This document shows, one piece after another, positions 1 through 9,157 of a DNA stretch of 64,000 nucleotides. This DNA comes from an uncultured Alphaproteobacteria bacterium (lineage in GTDB: Bacteria; Pseudomonadota; Alphaproteobacteria; HIMB59): positions 226,501 to 290,500 of the forward strand of contig CACKEA010000002.1 in assembly GCA_902599045.1 (NCBI GenBank), in the 5' to 3' direction. A model generated the notes under the pieces. That model ran no database searches. It saw only the letters and a program-made list of their open reading frames with translations, and was not told the origin of the DNA. The translations under genes were made by a program, and so were the position numbers. The first letter of the stretch is position 1. Each line of letters begins with the position of its first letter.

Positions 1-299
1 AAACAGCTTTAATTTCCTCTATAGTTAGTAAAAGCAACAATAAAGCACTCTTCGTTTTTGATGAAGAAAGACTAGATGAAAAAAATATTTCAGATTTATT
101 AAAAAAAAATCAAAATAAAATGATCATTTTTGTTCTTACTAACTTATTAGATAATAAATTAGTAATTAAATTTCAAAATTACAAAAAATTATATTTTATT
201 TCAGACAAAAGTTATTCGGTTCATACAGCATTAAAATCAGATATGATTTTATTCTCAAAACAATCTTCTATTTACAATTCATACATAGTTAGCAACTAA
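1..299 (+). CDS. rplD: 50S ribosomal protein L4 (3' end only)
   Basis: The gene enters from before the window and only the last 98 or so codons are present, in the frame that starts at base 3 and stops with TAA at 297-299. The translated piece carries the family's C-terminal pattern: a KALFVFD stretch, a second hydrophobic strand (MIIFVLT), and a final segment ending in a strand that leads to ILFSKQSS. It is missing from the ORF track because it has no start codon here. rplW follows after 1 bp, the normal S10-cluster order. The C-terminus is rather divergent, so the call leans on position as well as sequence. Confidence 0.9.
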   Translation, partial: TALISSIVSKSNNKALFVFDEERLDEKNISDLLKKNQNKMIIFVLTNLLDNKLVIKFQNYKKLYFISDKSYSVHTALKSDMILFSKQSSIYNSYIVSN

Positions 300-300
300 A

Positions 301-582
301 ATGGAATTCAACTTAATTAAAAAACCTGTTATTACAGAAAAATCAACAGCTAATGCCCAATTCAATAAATACATTTTTGAGGTTCGAAATGACGCAAATA
401 AAATAAATATTAAAAAAACTATTGAAGAAATTTATAAAGTTAAAGTTCAAAAACTTAATAGTTTAAATGTAAAGAGCAAGCCAAAGGTATTCAAAGGACA
501 AAGAGGTACAAGATCAGAACTTAAAAGAATAATAGTCACTCTTAAAGAGGGAAATACTATAGATATGAGTGGTAAGGTATAA
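301..582 (+). CDS. rplW: 50S ribosomal protein L23
   Basis: L23 is a large-subunit protein at the peptide exit tunnel and a docking site for trigger factor and SRP. The 93-residue length fits the family. The N-terminus has the typical [10 protein letters not shown] motif, and the central region has the usual basic [11 protein letters not shown] strand-loop. It sits between rplD and rplB in the S10 order, starting 1 bp after the rplD stop, and is almost certainly part of the same transcript. Confidence 0.97.
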   Translation: MEFNLIKKPVITEKSTANAQFNKYIFEVRNDANKINIKKTIEEIYKVKVQKLNSLNVKSKPKVFKGQRGTRSELKRIIVTLKEGNTIDMSGKV

Positions 583-583
583 A

Positions 584-1408
584 ATGGGTTTAATCACTTA
601 CAAACCAACGACACCTTCTTATAGAAAAACCATAAAAATTGATAAATCTCAGCTTTTTAAAGGCCGTCCTGAAAAATCATTGCTTCAAGACTTACAACCA
701 AATTCAGGTAGAAACAATACAGGTAAAATTACAATTAGACATAGATCAGGTGGTCACAAAAAAAAATATAGACTCGTGAATTTTAAAAGGAATACATTTG
801 ATAAAATAGGCACAGTTGAAAGAATTGAATACGATCCAAATAGAAGTGCTTTCATAGCACTTATCAACTATCAAGATTTAAAAGAATATATTATAGCACC
901 GTCTGATTTAAAAATTGGTGATAAGGTTATTTCCTCAGCTAAAACTGAAATATCATCTGGAAATGCAATGAAGATTAAAAATATTCCTACTGGTACCTCT
1001 ATTCATAATATTGAACTAAAGCCAGGAGCGGGTGGCAAAATATGTAGATCTGCTGGATCTTTCGCTCAAGTGCTTGGAGAACAAGAAAAATATGTAATGG
1101 TTAAGCTTTCGTCACGAGAAACTAGATTAGTTCATGGTGAATGTATGGCGACTATAGGGGTTGTATCCAATCAAGATAATAAAAATAAAAAAATAGGCAA
1201 AGCTGGAATCAAAAGACATTTGGGTATTAGGCCTACTGTAAGAGGCGTTGTTATGAACCCTGTCGACCACCCACACGGTGGTGGAGAAGGAAGAACATCT
1301 GGCGGTAGACACCCATCCACACCATGGGGTATGAAGACAAAAGGTAAGAAGACTAGAAAAATTAAATTTACATCCAAAATGATTATTTCAAGAAGGGCTA
1401 AAAAGTAA
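584..1408 (+). CDS. rplB: 50S ribosomal protein L2
   Basis: L2 is a primary 23S rRNA binder close to the peptidyl-transferase centre. The ORF track begins at a GTG at 569, inside rplW. I prefer the ATG at 584, which gives [14 protein letters not shown], a 274-residue protein (family usually 273-277) and a 1-bp gap from rplW. The conserved C-terminal loop [13 protein letters not shown], containing the near-catalytic histidine, is intact. The last bases overlap the rpsS start codon (1408), which suggests translational coupling. Confidence 0.97.
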   Translation: MGLITYKPTTPSYRKTIKIDKSQLFKGRPEKSLLQDLQPNSGRNNTGKITIRHRSGGHKKKYRLVNFKRNTFDKIGTVERIEYDPNRSAFIALINYQDLKEYIIAPSDLKIGDKVISSAKTEISSGNAMKIKNIPTGTSIHNIELKPGAGGKICRSAGSFAQVLGEQEKYVMVKLSSRETRLVHGECMATIGVVSNQDNKNKKIGKAGIKRHLGIRPTVRGVVMNPVDHPHGGGEGRTSGGRHPSTPWGMKTKGKKTRKIKFTSKMIISRRAKK

Positions 1409-1692
1409 TGGCAAGATCTGTATGGAAAGGACCTTACTTTGATGTAACTCTTTTCAAAAAAGTTAAAAAATCAAAAGAAGAAAGTTCAAAATCTCCAATT
1501 AAAACATGGTCAAGAAGATCAACAATTATCCCAGATTTTGTTGGAGTAACCATTTCAGTTTATAATGGAAAATCTTTCATACCTGTGTATGTGACTGAAG
1601 ACATGGTTGGACATAAGCTTGGTGAGTTTTCTCCAACAAGAGTTTTTAAAGGTCATTCAGGAGATAAGAAAGCAGTTCAAGGTAAAAAATAA
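1408..1692 (+). CDS. rpsS: 30S ribosomal protein S19
   Basis: S19 sits in the head of the small subunit. The protein has 94 residues and opens with [12 protein letters not shown]. It has the conserved [14 protein letters not shown] core and the [11 protein letters not shown] motif near the C-terminus. Its ATG overlaps the rplB stop codon by one base and it is followed 2 bp later by rplV, as in the canonical S10 cluster. Confidence 0.97.
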   Translation: MARSVWKGPYFDVTLFKKVKKSKEESSKSPIKTWSRRSTIIPDFVGVTISVYNGKSFIPVYVTEDMVGHKLGEFSPTRVFKGHSGDKKAVQGKK

Positions 1693-1694
1693 AA

Positions 1695-2036
1695 ATGTCG
1701 AAAGAAGTAAAAGCAATTAATAAAATGATAAGAACTAGTTCTCAAAAACTAAATTTAATTGTTAAAGATATTAGAAAAAAAGATATCAATGCAGCTTTAA
1801 ATATTTTGAAGTTTTCAAATAAAAGAGTCAGTAAAGAAGTTTTAAAAACACTAAATTCTGCAGTCGCAAATGCAGAGAACAACAATAATTTAGATATTGA
1901 TAAACTTTTTGTTAAAGAGGCTTATGTAGGTAAAAGTCTTAGAATGAAAAGATTTAGACCAATGAGTAAGGGAAGAGCGTTTCAAATTATTAAACCCTTT
2001 TCTAGGCTAACTTTAGTGTTAGAGGAGAGATTATAA
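1695..2036 (+). CDS. rplV: 50S ribosomal protein L22
   Basis: L22 lines the exit tunnel with its beta-hairpin. The protein is 113 residues. It keeps the family pattern of an N-terminal helix region with [13 protein letters not shown], the SAVANAENN segment, and a C-terminal hairpin with [16 protein letters not shown]. The stop overlaps the rpsC start by one base (ATAATGG). Confidence 0.97.
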   Translation: MSKEVKAINKMIRTSSQKLNLIVKDIRKKDINAALNILKFSNKRVSKEVLKTLNSAVANAENNNNLDIDKLFVKEAYVGKSLRMKRFRPMSKGRAFQIIKPFSRLTLVLEERL

Positions 2037-2701
2037 TGGGACAAAAAGTTAACCCAACTTCATTAAGAGTAGGAATTAATAAATATTGGCAATCAACATG
2101 GTTTGAAAAAAAAGATTATTCAAATTTTTTAAAAGAAGACTATAAAATTAGAAATTATATAGAAAAGAATTACTCAATCGCTGGCATTAGTTCTGTTATA
2201 ATTGAAAGAGCTGCAGCAAACCTTAAAATTATTATTCATACATCTAAGCCAGGAGTTCTTATTGGAAAAAAAGGTGCAGATATTGAAAAGCTAAGAAATA
2301 GACTATCAAAGCTCTCAGACAAGAGTATCTCATTAGACATCAAAGAAATAAAAAAACCTGAGACAGACGCTTCATTAGTAGCTGACTCTATTGCAAGGCA
2401 ATTAGAAAAAAGAGTAAATTTTAGAAAAGCTATGAAAAAATCAGGTTTATCTGCAATTAAACTAGGTGCTAAAGGTATTAAAATTGTCTGTGGTGGTAGA
2501 CTAGGTGGTGCTGAAATAGCAAGAACAGAAAAGTTTTCAGAGGGAAGTGTCCCTTTACATACTCTAAGAGCTGATATAGATTACGCAACAGCTCGAGCCC
2601 TAACAACTTATGGAATTATTGGAATTAAAGTTTGGTTATTTAAGGGTGAAAGTAAAAATACAACAAATAAATCTGAAGAGAAAAAAGAGAAAGCAAATTA
2701 A
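2036..2701 (+). CDS. rpsC: 30S ribosomal protein S3
   Basis: S3 forms part of the mRNA entry tunnel and has helicase activity with S4. The 221-residue protein begins [13 protein letters not shown]. It has the KH domain with the GVLIGKKG loop at about residues 73-80, then the C-terminal domain with [10 protein letters not shown] and [11 protein letters not shown]. The tail is lysine- and glutamate-rich. It overlaps rplV and rplP by one base at each end. Confidence 0.97.
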   Translation: MGQKVNPTSLRVGINKYWQSTWFEKKDYSNFLKEDYKIRNYIEKNYSIAGISSVIIERAAANLKIIIHTSKPGVLIGKKGADIEKLRNRLSKLSDKSISLDIKEIKKPETDASLVADSIARQLEKRVNFRKAMKKSGLSAIKLGAKGIKIVCGGRLGGAEIARTEKFSEGSVPLHTLRADIDYATARALTTYGIIGIKVWLFKGESKNTTNKSEEKKEKAN

Positions 2702-3114
2702 TGTTAATACCTAAGAATACTAAATATAGAAAACAGCACAAAGGAAGAATTCATGGAAGTGCTAAAGGTAATTACGAACTAACATTTGGTTATTATGGAC
2801 TAAAATCATTAGATGCTGAGAGAGTGACCGCTAGACAAATAGAGGCATCTAGAAGAGCTATTTCAAGATTTTTAAAAAGAGCGGGGAGACTTTGGATTAG
2901 AGTATTTCCTGATGTGCCAGTCACAGCTAAACCTGCAGAAGTTAGAATGGGTAAGGGTAAAGGTGCTATTGACAGATGGGTATGTAGGGTTAAACCTGGA
3001 ACTATAATGTTTGAGGTGGACGGTGTTGACAAGCACCTGGCTAAAAAAGCTTTTGAACTTGCATCCGCTAAACTACCAGTTAAAACAACATTTGTATCAT
3101 TGGATCAATTTTAA
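2701..3114 (+). CDS. rplP: 50S ribosomal protein L16
   Basis: L16 contacts the A-site tRNA and central protuberance. The protein is 137 residues, as expected. It has the N-terminal [13 protein letters not shown] motif, a central [12 protein letters not shown] strand, and the conserved [18 protein letters not shown] loop. It overlaps rpsC by one base, and its own stop overlaps the start of rpmC. Confidence 0.97.
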   Translation: MLIPKNTKYRKQHKGRIHGSAKGNYELTFGYYGLKSLDAERVTARQIEASRRAISRFLKRAGRLWIRVFPDVPVTAKPAEVRMGKGKGAIDRWVCRVKPGTIMFEVDGVDKHLAKKAFELASAKLPVKTTFVSLDQF

Positions 3115-3269
3115 TGGCTGATAAAGACGTTAACAGTTTAAAAAAGGAATTATTTAATTTAAAAATAATGAAAAAAAGTGGGCAGCTCACAGATACATCA
3201 CAATTTAAGAAAGTTAAAAAGCAAATTGCATCGCTCCTAACTAAAGAAAGGTCAAATAAGAGTGCCTAA
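3114..3269 (+). CDS. rpmC: 50S ribosomal protein L29 (below ORF-track size cutoff)
   Basis: This 51-residue gene is absent from the ORF track because of its size. It reads [13 protein letters not shown] at the start and has the family's helix-turn pattern KSGQLTDTSQFKKVKKQIASL, where homologues have LATGQL...RxVRRxIARI. ATG overlaps the rplP stop by one base. The TAA at 3267-3269 lies 8 bp inside rpsQ. At 51 residues it is shorter than the usual 60-70, with the C-terminal helix trimmed. L29 binds at the tunnel exit next to L23. Confidence 0.93.
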   Translation: MADKDVNSLKKELFNLKIMKKSGQLTDTSQFKKVKKQIASLLTKERSNKSA

Positions 3270-3489
3270 ACGTATTTTAAGTGGAAAAGTAGTAAAAAAA
3301 TCAGGAGATAAAACAATTTCTGTTTTAGTAACAAGACAAACTACACACCCAATTTATAAAAAATTAATCAGAGTTTCTAAAAAATATCTCGCTCATGACA
3401 CTGAAAATAAAATTATTGTTGGGGACTCCGTGAGGATTCAAGAAACTAAACCAATTTCAAAAAATAAATCATGGGAAGTTGTTAAATAA
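3262..3489 (+). CDS. rpsQ: 30S ribosomal protein S17
   Basis: S17 is a primary 16S rRNA binder with an OB fold. The protein has 75 residues with the typical [14 protein letters not shown]-terminus, a [15 protein letters not shown] middle and the [17 protein letters not shown] signature. The start is a GTG at 3262, eight bases inside rpmC; no closer ATG would preserve the N-terminal PKRILSG strand. Its stop overlaps the rplN start. Confidence 0.96.
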   Translation: MPKRILSGKVVKKSGDKTISVLVTRQTTHPIYKKLIRVSKKYLAHDTENKIIVGDSVRIQETKPISKNKSWEVVK

Positions 3490-3857
3490 TGATACAAGCC
3501 GAGTCTAATTTACAAGTGGCAGATAATTCTGGAGCTAGACTAATCAGCTGTATTAAAGTTATTGGTGGGTCTAAACGAAGATACGCAAGAATTGGTGATA
3601 TTATTGTTGTTTCTGTCAAAGATGCTATTCCAAGATCTAAAGTAAAAAAAGGTGAAGTACAAAGAGCAATTATAGTAAGAACAAAAAAACCATTAATCAG
3701 AGAAGATGGAACATCAATTAAATTTGACTCAAATGCAGCTGTTCTACTGGATAAACAAAATGAACCAATTGGAACAAGAATTTTTGGACCTGTTACAAGA
3801 GAGCTTAGAAAAAGAAATATGATGAAAATCGTTAGTTTGGCTCCTGAGGTATTATAA
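3489..3857 (+). CDS. rplN: 50S ribosomal protein L14
   Basis: L14 is part of bridge B8 and of the factor-contacting side of the large subunit. It has 122 residues, the exact family length. Diagnostic stretches are [17 protein letters not shown] at the N-terminus, the central [16 protein letters not shown], and the C-terminal [13 protein letters not shown]. It overlaps rpsQ and rplX by one base on each side. Confidence 0.98.
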   Translation: MIQAESNLQVADNSGARLISCIKVIGGSKRRYARIGDIIVVSVKDAIPRSKVKKGEVQRAIIVRTKKPLIREDGTSIKFDSNAAVLLDKQNEPIGTRIFGPVTRELRKRNMMKIVSLAPEVL

Positions 3858-4165
3858 TGATAAAAAAGTATAAAAAAGGTGATGAAGTGATTGTTAAAGT
3901 TGGAAAAGATAAAGGAAAAATTGGAAAAATATCAAAGATTATCAATTCCTCTGACAAAGTAGTTATATCTGGCGTTAATGTAAGTAAAAAACACCAAAAA
4001 CCATCCCAAGAGTCTAAAGGCGGTATTGTGGACAAGGAAATGCCTATACATATTTCCAATATTCTAGCTTACGACTCAAAGTCTAAGAAATCCTCAAAAG
4101 TAGGTTTTAAAATAGAAAGTGGAAAAAAAATTAGAGTTTTAAAATCATCAGGAGACAAATATTAA
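3857..4165 (+). CDS. rplX: 50S ribosomal protein L24
   Basis: L24 is an early assembly initiator of the large subunit. The 102-residue protein has an N-terminal KOW motif (KKGDEVIVKVGKDKGKIG) and the conserved VNVSKKHQKP loop followed by GGIVDKEMPIHISN. It overlaps both neighbours by one base in the spc order rplN-rplX-rplE. Confidence 0.97.
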   Translation: MIKKYKKGDEVIVKVGKDKGKIGKISKIINSSDKVVISGVNVSKKHQKPSQESKGGIVDKEMPIHISNILAYDSKSKKSSKVGFKIESGKKIRVLKSSGDKY

Positions 4166-4701
4166 TGTCAAATTCAATTCAAGAATTATTTAATGTTTCT
4201 GATCAGTTGGCTAAAAACTTAGAGATACCTCATAAGTTAGCTGTTCCAAAAATTTCAAAAATAGTGATCAATGCGGGTATTGGAACTATTAAAGAAGATA
4301 ACAAAGCTATTGAAAAAATGAAAAAAGACCTCTCTCTTATATCCGGTCAATCACCAGTGGTTAGAATGTCTAAAAAAGCTATTGCTTCCTTTAAAATTAG
4401 AAAAGGAATGCCAGTGGGTCTTTCTGTTACTCTTAGAAAAAACATGATGATGGAGTTTTACGATAGACTAGTAAATATTGCTATGCCTCGAATTAAAGAT
4501 TTTAGAGGTTATAACAAAAAATCATTCGATGGCCAAGGTAATATAACTATAGGTATTAAAGATCACATTATTTTTCCTGAAATAAGTGTTGAAAATGTTG
4601 AAAATATCTTTGGTTTTGATATCACAATTGCCACTTCAGCAAACAATGACAAAGAGGGATATGAATTGTTAAAATTAATGAACTTTCCATTTCTAAATTA
4701 A
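4165..4701 (+). CDS. rplE: 50S ribosomal protein L5
   Basis: L5 binds 5S rRNA in the central protuberance. The protein has 178 residues, the typical length. Landmarks are [13 protein letters not shown], the [20 protein letters not shown] segment that contacts P-site tRNA, GLSVTLR, and the C-terminal [18 protein letters not shown]. It starts one base inside rplX, and rpsN follows after 2 bp. Confidence 0.98.
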   Translation: MSNSIQELFNVSDQLAKNLEIPHKLAVPKISKIVINAGIGTIKEDNKAIEKMKKDLSLISGQSPVVRMSKKAIASFKIRKGMPVGLSVTLRKNMMMEFYDRLVNIAMPRIKDFRGYNKKSFDGQGNITIGIKDHIIFPEISVENVENIFGFDITIATSANNDKEGYELLKLMNFPFLN

Positions 4702-4703
4702 TC

Positions 4704-5009
4704 ATGGCAAAACAAAGCGCAATACAAAAAAATAATTATAGAAAAGCACTAATAGATAGACTTAGTGAGAAAAGAAAAAAACTAAAGAGTCTTTTATCTA
4801 GTAAAGACCTTCCGTTTGAAGAAAGATTAAAAATACAAATGAAACTTGAGTCCTTACCAAGAAATTCATCAAGAATTAGATACCGAAATAGATGTTTTTT
4901 ATCAGGTAGACCACGAGGAGTTTATAGTAAATTTAATTTATCTAGAATAGCTATAAGAGATATGGCAGGTAAGGGACAGATACCCGGTTTAACGAAAGCG
5001 AGTTGGTAG
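4704..5009 (+). CDS. rpsN: 30S ribosomal protein S14 (zinc-free long type)
   Basis: S14 is in the small-subunit head. The protein has 101 residues, the long form of proteobacteria that lacks the two CxxC zinc pairs. The C-terminal half has [16 protein letters not shown] and ends in GLTKASW, both diagnostic. rpsH starts 1 bp after the stop. Confidence 0.97.
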   Translation: MAKQSAIQKNNYRKALIDRLSEKRKKLKSLLSSKDLPFEERLKIQMKLESLPRNSSRIRYRNRCFLSGRPRGVYSKFNLSRIAIRDMAGKGQIPGLTKASW

Positions 5010-5010
5010 T

Positions 5011-5397
5011 ATGAGCGATACACTAGCAGACATGATTACAAGAATTAGAAATGGACAAAAAGCAAATAAAGTCTCTGTAAAAGCAATTTTTTCAAAATTA
5101 AACGCTAATGTGTGTGATGTTTTAAAAAAAGAGGGATACATTGATAGTTTCGAAATATTAGGAGATACAAAAAAAGATATCTCAATTACTTTAAAATATT
5201 ATAAGGGCTCTCCTCTAATTAATAAGATTGAAAAAATTACTAAACAAGGCTGTCGTGTTTATAGCTCTGTAGATGAAATTCCTAAGACTATTGGTGGTTT
5301 AGGAACTACGATATTGTCTACTTCAAAAGGTGTTATGTCAGACGCTGATGCAAGAAATCAAAAAGTTGGAGGGGAAGTGCTAATAAGCGTTTTCTAA
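5011..5397 (+). CDS. rpsH: 30S ribosomal protein S8
   Basis: S8 binds the central domain of 16S rRNA; in E. coli it is also the translational repressor of the spc operon. The 128-residue protein starts MSDTLADMITRIRNGQ and ends with the STSKGVMSDADAR...GGEVLISVF signature. It is followed 3 bp later by rplF. I did not try to fold an S8 repressor site on the mRNA. Confidence 0.97.
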   Translation: MSDTLADMITRIRNGQKANKVSVKAIFSKLNANVCDVLKKEGYIDSFEILGDTKKDISITLKYYKGSPLINKIEKITKQGCRVYSSVDEIPKTIGGLGTTILSTSKGVMSDADARNQKVGGEVLISVF

Positions 5398-5400
5398 GTA

Positions 5401-5916
5401 ATGTCAAGATTAGCAAGAAACCCTATAAATATCCCTGAAGATATTAAAATATCCATGACAGATAATGAAATTAATTTTGAGGGTAAGTTAGGAAAATCAT
5501 CAACTGTCCTACCAATTGGAATTAAAGTTGATCACAAAGATAACCTATTACACTTCTCTGGAGAAAATAAAGCACTTCTTGGCACTATTTATGCAAACGT
5601 TAAAAATGAAATAATTGGCAATTCTAAAGGCTTTGAAAAAAGATTAGAACTTATAGGAACTGGATATAAAGCTAATGTTTCTGGAAAAAAGTTAGTCCTT
5701 TCTCTGGGTTATAGTCATGACATAAATTTTGATATACCTGAAGGCATTTCTATTAAAGTTGAAAAAAATATTGTTATTGTAACTGGAACAAGTAAGCAAC
5801 TAGTAGGTCAAGTAGCAGCTGAAATTAAGTCATTTAGAAAACCAGAACCATATAAAGGCAAAGGTGTCCGATATGAAGGTGAAAGAATTTATAGAAAAGA
5901 AGGTAAGAAAAAATAA
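5401..5916 (+). CDS. rplF: 50S ribosomal protein L6
   Basis: L6 lies near the factor-binding site. The protein has 171 residues (family about 177) in two repeated halves. The first begins SRLARNPINIPEDIKI; the second carries the C-terminal signature PEPYKGKGVRYEGE with RRKEGK-like basic end. It overlaps rplR by one base. Confidence 0.97.
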   Translation: MSRLARNPINIPEDIKISMTDNEINFEGKLGKSSTVLPIGIKVDHKDNLLHFSGENKALLGTIYANVKNEIIGNSKGFEKRLELIGTGYKANVSGKKLVLSLGYSHDINFDIPEGISIKVEKNIVIVTGTSKQLVGQVAAEIKSFRKPEPYKGKGVRYEGERIYRKEGKKK

Positions 5917-6263
5917 TGAATAAAGATAAAATTAGAGCTACTAGAAGAAAATTAAGAGTGAGAAAAAAGCTAAATGAAATTAAAAAGCATAAGCTTTTAG
6001 TATTTCGATCTTCTAAACATATTTATGCTTCTGTTTTATCAGAAAGTAACGATAAAACATTATGTTCATTCTCTTCCGTTAAATTAAAAAAAGATGAAGG
6101 ACAAAAGAAAGTTGATATAGCTAAAATAGTTGGTTCAAAGATTGCTGAACTAGCTATAGAAAAAGGTATCAAAGAAGTGAAATTTGACAAGGGGTCCTAT
6201 AAGTATCATGGAAGACTTAAAGTATTAGCTGATGCAGCAAGAGAAAAAGGATTATCATTTTAA
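5916..6263 (+). CDS. rplR: 50S ribosomal protein L18
   Basis: L18 binds 5S rRNA together with L5. The protein has 115 residues with a basic N-terminal tail ([12 protein letters not shown]), the [15 protein letters not shown] strand pair, and the C-terminal [23 protein letters not shown] helix that is diagnostic for the family. It overlaps rplF and rpsE by one base each. Confidence 0.97.
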   Translation: MNKDKIRATRRKLRVRKKLNEIKKHKLLVFRSSKHIYASVLSESNDKTLCSFSSVKLKKDEGQKKVDIAKIVGSKIAELAIEKGIKEVKFDKGSYKYHGRLKVLADAAREKGLSF

Positions 6264-6775
6264 TGTTAGATAATAATGCAAACAAAGAATTTATAGAAAA
6301 ACTAATTTCAGTAAGAAGAGTATCTAAAGTTGTTAAAGGCGGAAGAAGATTTGGTTTTGCAGCACTCGTTGTAAGTGGTGACGGTCAGGGAAGAGTCGGT
6401 TTTGGATCAGGTAAGGCAAAAGAGGTACCTGAGGCTATTAGAAAAGCTTCAGAAGAAGCTAAAAAAACTATGGTAAGAATCCCATTAAGAGAGGGTAGAA
6501 CTATCCATCATGATGTTAAGGCGAAGTTTTCTTCAAGTACTGTAATCCTAAGATCTGCACCAAAAGGAACTGGAATAATATCTGGTGGTCCTTCAAGAGC
6601 TATTTTTGAAGCATTGGGTATATCTGATGTTGTATCTAAAGCAATTGGTACAAAAAACCCACATAATATTGTTCGTTCAACAATTAAAGCCCTCAAGAGC
6701 ATTAATACTCCAAAATCAGTATCTGCTAGAAGAAGTATAGAAATAAATTCTGTCATAAGTAAAAGAGAAAATTAA
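6263..6775 (+). CDS. rpsE: 30S ribosomal protein S5
   Basis: S5 helps maintain decoding fidelity. The protein has 170 residues and contains the double-stranded RNA-binding-like N-terminal domain with [20 protein letters not shown], then [21 protein letters not shown] and the C-terminal [11 protein letters not shown] domain. Only 2 bp separate its stop from rplO, so the rpmD gene that usually lies between them is absent here. Confidence 0.98.
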   Translation: MLDNNANKEFIEKLISVRRVSKVVKGGRRFGFAALVVSGDGQGRVGFGSGKAKEVPEAIRKASEEAKKTMVRIPLREGRTIHHDVKAKFSSSTVILRSAPKGTGIISGGPSRAIFEALGISDVVSKAIGTKNPHNIVRSTIKALKSINTPKSVSARRSIEINSVISKREN

Positions 6776-6777
6776 GA

Positions 6778-7212
6778 ATGATTAATCAAATTTCCAAACA
6801 ACGTCAAACTTCAAGAAAAAGAAAAGGTAAAGGAATAGGCACTGGTTTAGGAAAAACAGCAGGTAGAGGTCATAAAGGGCAAAAATCTAGATCAGGTGTT
6901 GCAGTTCGAAATTTTGAGGGTGGACAAATGCCAATTTATAGAAAAACACCTAAAAGAGGTTTTAATTCATTAAAAAAAATCAACCCTAAATCTTTATCTA
7001 TATCTTTAGTAAGTTTTAACAAATTTGATGAAAATTCTTTAATTGATATTAAGTTTTTAATTGAGGTTGGTTTTCTTAAAAAGAAAGACCATAATAAATC
7101 TATAAAATTAATTGACTCAATTCAATTTAAAAAAAAGCTTCAATTTAAAGACTTCAAGGTAACTCCTGGAGCTAAGAAAAGAATTGAAGATCTTGGTGGA
7201 TCGACATCATAA
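6778..7212 (+). CDS. rplO: 50S ribosomal protein L15
   Basis: L15 is a late-assembly large-subunit protein. It has 144 residues. The glycine-rich basic N-terminal region ([20 protein letters not shown]) and the [17 protein letters not shown] motif are diagnostic. The C-terminal domain is more divergent than in most proteobacteria. secY begins 10 bp downstream. Confidence 0.96.
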   Translation: MINQISKQRQTSRKRKGKGIGTGLGKTAGRGHKGQKSRSGVAVRNFEGGQMPIYRKTPKRGFNSLKKINPKSLSISLVSFNKFDENSLIDIKFLIEVGFLKKKDHNKSIKLIDSIQFKKKLQFKDFKVTPGAKKRIEDLGGSTS

Positions 7213-7222
7213 TTTTTAGATT

Positions 7223-8551
7223 ATGAATATCAAAGTTCCTAGTATTGACTATAGCGAAGCAATTAAAAGCTCAGGCTTATTTAAAAAATTAGGTTTTGTT
7301 TTATTTGCAGTAGCTGTTTACCGACTAGGAACTTATATTCCTGTTCCAGGCATTAACTCAGCTGTTTTAGAGCAGATTTTCGAGCAACATCAAGGCGGAA
7401 TTTTAGGAATATTTGATATGTTCTCCGGTGGCGCTTTAATGCGTATGTCAATTTTTACACTAGGGGTTATGCCTTATATTTCTGCATCTATTATAATGAC
7501 ATTGATGCAATCCTCTTTTGATAGCTTGAAGGCTCTTAAAGAGCAGGGCACACAAGGTAGGAAAAAAATTCAGCAGTATACGAGATATTTAACAATAGTT
7601 TTGGGTCTTTTTCAGAGCTATGGTATCTCCAACGGTATACTAAATTTGTCTGATACAGTTGACCCAACTTTAGGAAGTGTTGCTTTTTTTCAGATATCTG
7701 CTGTCATAACTATGACATCAGGAACTATATTTTTAATGTGGTTAGGTGAGCAAATAACTGAAAATGGTTTTGGAAGTGGAATTTCCATAATAATTTTTTC
7801 AGGTATTGTTGCTAATCTTCCATTCGCTATTTTTAACACCTTTGAACTAGGAAGAACTGGTGCACTTTCAGCTATTGCAATTATATCAATTATTTTCTTA
7901 CTTCTTATACTAATAGTCGTCATCGTCTTCATAGAAAGAGCTCAAAGAAGGTTATTGGTTCAATATCCTAAACGCCAAGTGGGGAATAAGGTATTTGGTG
8001 GCCAATCCTCTTATCTTCCTATTAAAATAAATATAGCAGGTGTTATCCCTGCCATTTTTGCATCATCATTATTATTATTTCCAAATACTATTTCTAACTT
8101 TTCACCTGAAAGTACGGGTTTCTTATCTAGTTTAGGATTTTACTTATCTCATGGTAAGCCACTTTATATGGCCTTTTTTTTCGGTCTAATTGTTTTCTTT
8201 GCATTTTTCTATACTAGTATTGTTTTCAACCCTAAAGAACAGGCAGAAAATTTAAGAAATAACGGTGGTTTTGTTTTAGGTTATAGACCAGGAGAACAAA
8301 CAGCTACTTATTTAGAACATGTTATTTATCGATTAACATTCGTAGGTGCGGTATACTTAGGATTAATTGCTTTAATTCCTGAATTTTTAATTGCTAGATT
8401 ATCAGTTCCTTTTTATCTAGGAGGAACAAGTCTTTTGATTGTTGTGATTGTTGCTATGGATTTCTTTTCACAAATTCAAACACAATTATTTTCATCTCAA
8501 TATGAAAAACTATTAAGCAAAAACAAAGTTTATAAAAGTAAATGGTTATAG
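7223..8551 (+). CDS. secY: Preprotein translocase channel subunit SecY
   Basis: SecY forms the inner-membrane channel for Sec-dependent export and membrane-protein insertion. The 442-residue protein has ten hydrophobic segments. Recognisable stretches are RLGTYIPVPGIN after TM1, the plug region GGILGIFDMFSGGAL, GMGSGISIIIFSGI-like TM5 (here FGSGISIIIFSGI), and the cytosolic loop ERAQRRLLVQYPKRQVG that contacts SecA or the ribosome. Its end overlaps adk by 10 bp. The position after rplO is the standard spc arrangement. Confidence 0.97.
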   Translation: MNIKVPSIDYSEAIKSSGLFKKLGFVLFAVAVYRLGTYIPVPGINSAVLEQIFEQHQGGILGIFDMFSGGALMRMSIFTLGVMPYISASIIMTLMQSSFDSLKALKEQGTQGRKKIQQYTRYLTIVLGLFQSYGISNGILNLSDTVDPTLGSVAFFQISAVITMTSGTIFLMWLGEQITENGFGSGISIIIFSGIVANLPFAIFNTFELGRTGALSAIAIISIIFLLLILIVVIVFIERAQRRLLVQYPKRQVGNKVFGGQSSYLPIKINIAGVIPAIFASSLLLFPNTISNFSPESTGFLSSLGFYLSHGKPLYMAFFFGLIVFFAFFYTSIVFNPKEQAENLRNNGGFVLGYRPGEQTATYLEHVIYRLTFVGAVYLGLIALIPEFLIARLSVPFYLGGTSLLIVVIVAMDFFSQIQTQLFSSQYEKLLSKNKVYKSKWL

Positions 8552-9096
8552 TTTTTATTGGCCCTCCCGGTTGTGGTAAGGGGACACAAGCAAATATCTT
8601 AAAAGACAGTATTTTACCAGATTTAAATATTCTAACTGTTAGTTCGCTTCTAAAAGAGAAATCCCAAGATGAAAGTATTTTAGGTCAAGAAATTAAGCAT
8701 AAAATGGATAATGGTGATTTAATCGAGGATACTGTTGTAATCTCAGTATTAAAAGAAAAAGTAAATTCTCTATCCAATGAACAGATATTGATTGATGGGT
8801 TTCCTAGAAGTTCTATTCAAGCTGACTCACTTCTTGAAATTTTCAATAATAAAGAACTAAGTATTATCAACTTTGAAGTTGAAGATAGTCAACTTCTTCA
8901 AAGAATAAAAAAAAGATCAATGGAAGAGTCTAGAGCGGATGATAGTTTTTTTGAAAAAAGATTACAAATTTATAAAAAATCTCATCAAGAAATAACAAAT
9001 TCACTCAAAAAAAACTATCAAGTTACTGATATTCAGGCTAATGATGAAATCAACGCTGTAACTGCTAAAATCGTTGATAAACTTGGATTAAATTGA
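8542..9096 (+). CDS. adk: Adenylate kinase, short-LID form
   Basis: Adenylate kinase interconverts AMP + ATP and 2 ADP. The 184-residue protein starts with the P-loop GPPGCGKGTQ at residues 7-16, has the AMP-binding-site segment DGFPRS in the middle, and the conserved RADD near residue 133. Between the RIKKRS strand and RADD only about five residues are present, so the roughly 30-residue LID insertion of the E. coli enzyme is missing; such short forms are known in other bacteria. Its ATG lies 10 bp inside secY. secY-adk-rpsM is a common alphaproteobacterial order. Confidence 0.95.
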   Translation: MVIVFIGPPGCGKGTQANILKDSILPDLNILTVSSLLKEKSQDESILGQEIKHKMDNGDLIEDTVVISVLKEKVNSLSNEQILIDGFPRSSIQADSLLEIFNNKELSIINFEVEDSQLLQRIKKRSMEESRADDSFFEKRLQIYKKSHQEITNSLKKNYQVTDIQANDEINAVTAKIVDKLGLN

Positions 9097-9107
9097 GGTA
9101 ATTTATA

Positions 9108-9136
9108 TTGACTTTTAAATACTTTTTCAATATTTT
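9108..9136 (+). promoter_or_regulatory. Candidate sigma-70-type promoter ahead of rpsM (alpha operon)
   Basis: In the 61-bp gap between adk and rpsM there is a TTGACT hexamer (9108-9113), a spacer of exactly 17 bp, and TATTTT (9131-9136). This is the best -35/-10 pair I noticed in the ribosomal region, and it lies in the only sizeable gap there. It would give a leader of about 15 nt with a strong Shine-Dalgarno before rpsM. It could drive rpsM-rpsK-rpoA-rplQ separately from the upstream ribosomal genes. AT-rich background makes chance matches possible. Confidence 0.5.
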
Positions 9137-9157
9137 CACCCCTTCAGGAGATCTCAA

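Noticed and set aside
569-583. GTG start for rplB as given in the ORF track
   Set aside because: It overlaps rplW and adds five residues not seen in L2 proteins. The ATG at 584 gives the standard N-terminus.
1127-1377. Minus-strand ORFs inside rplB
   Set aside because: They lie wholly within a highly conserved ribosomal gene and have no recognisable product; shadow frames.
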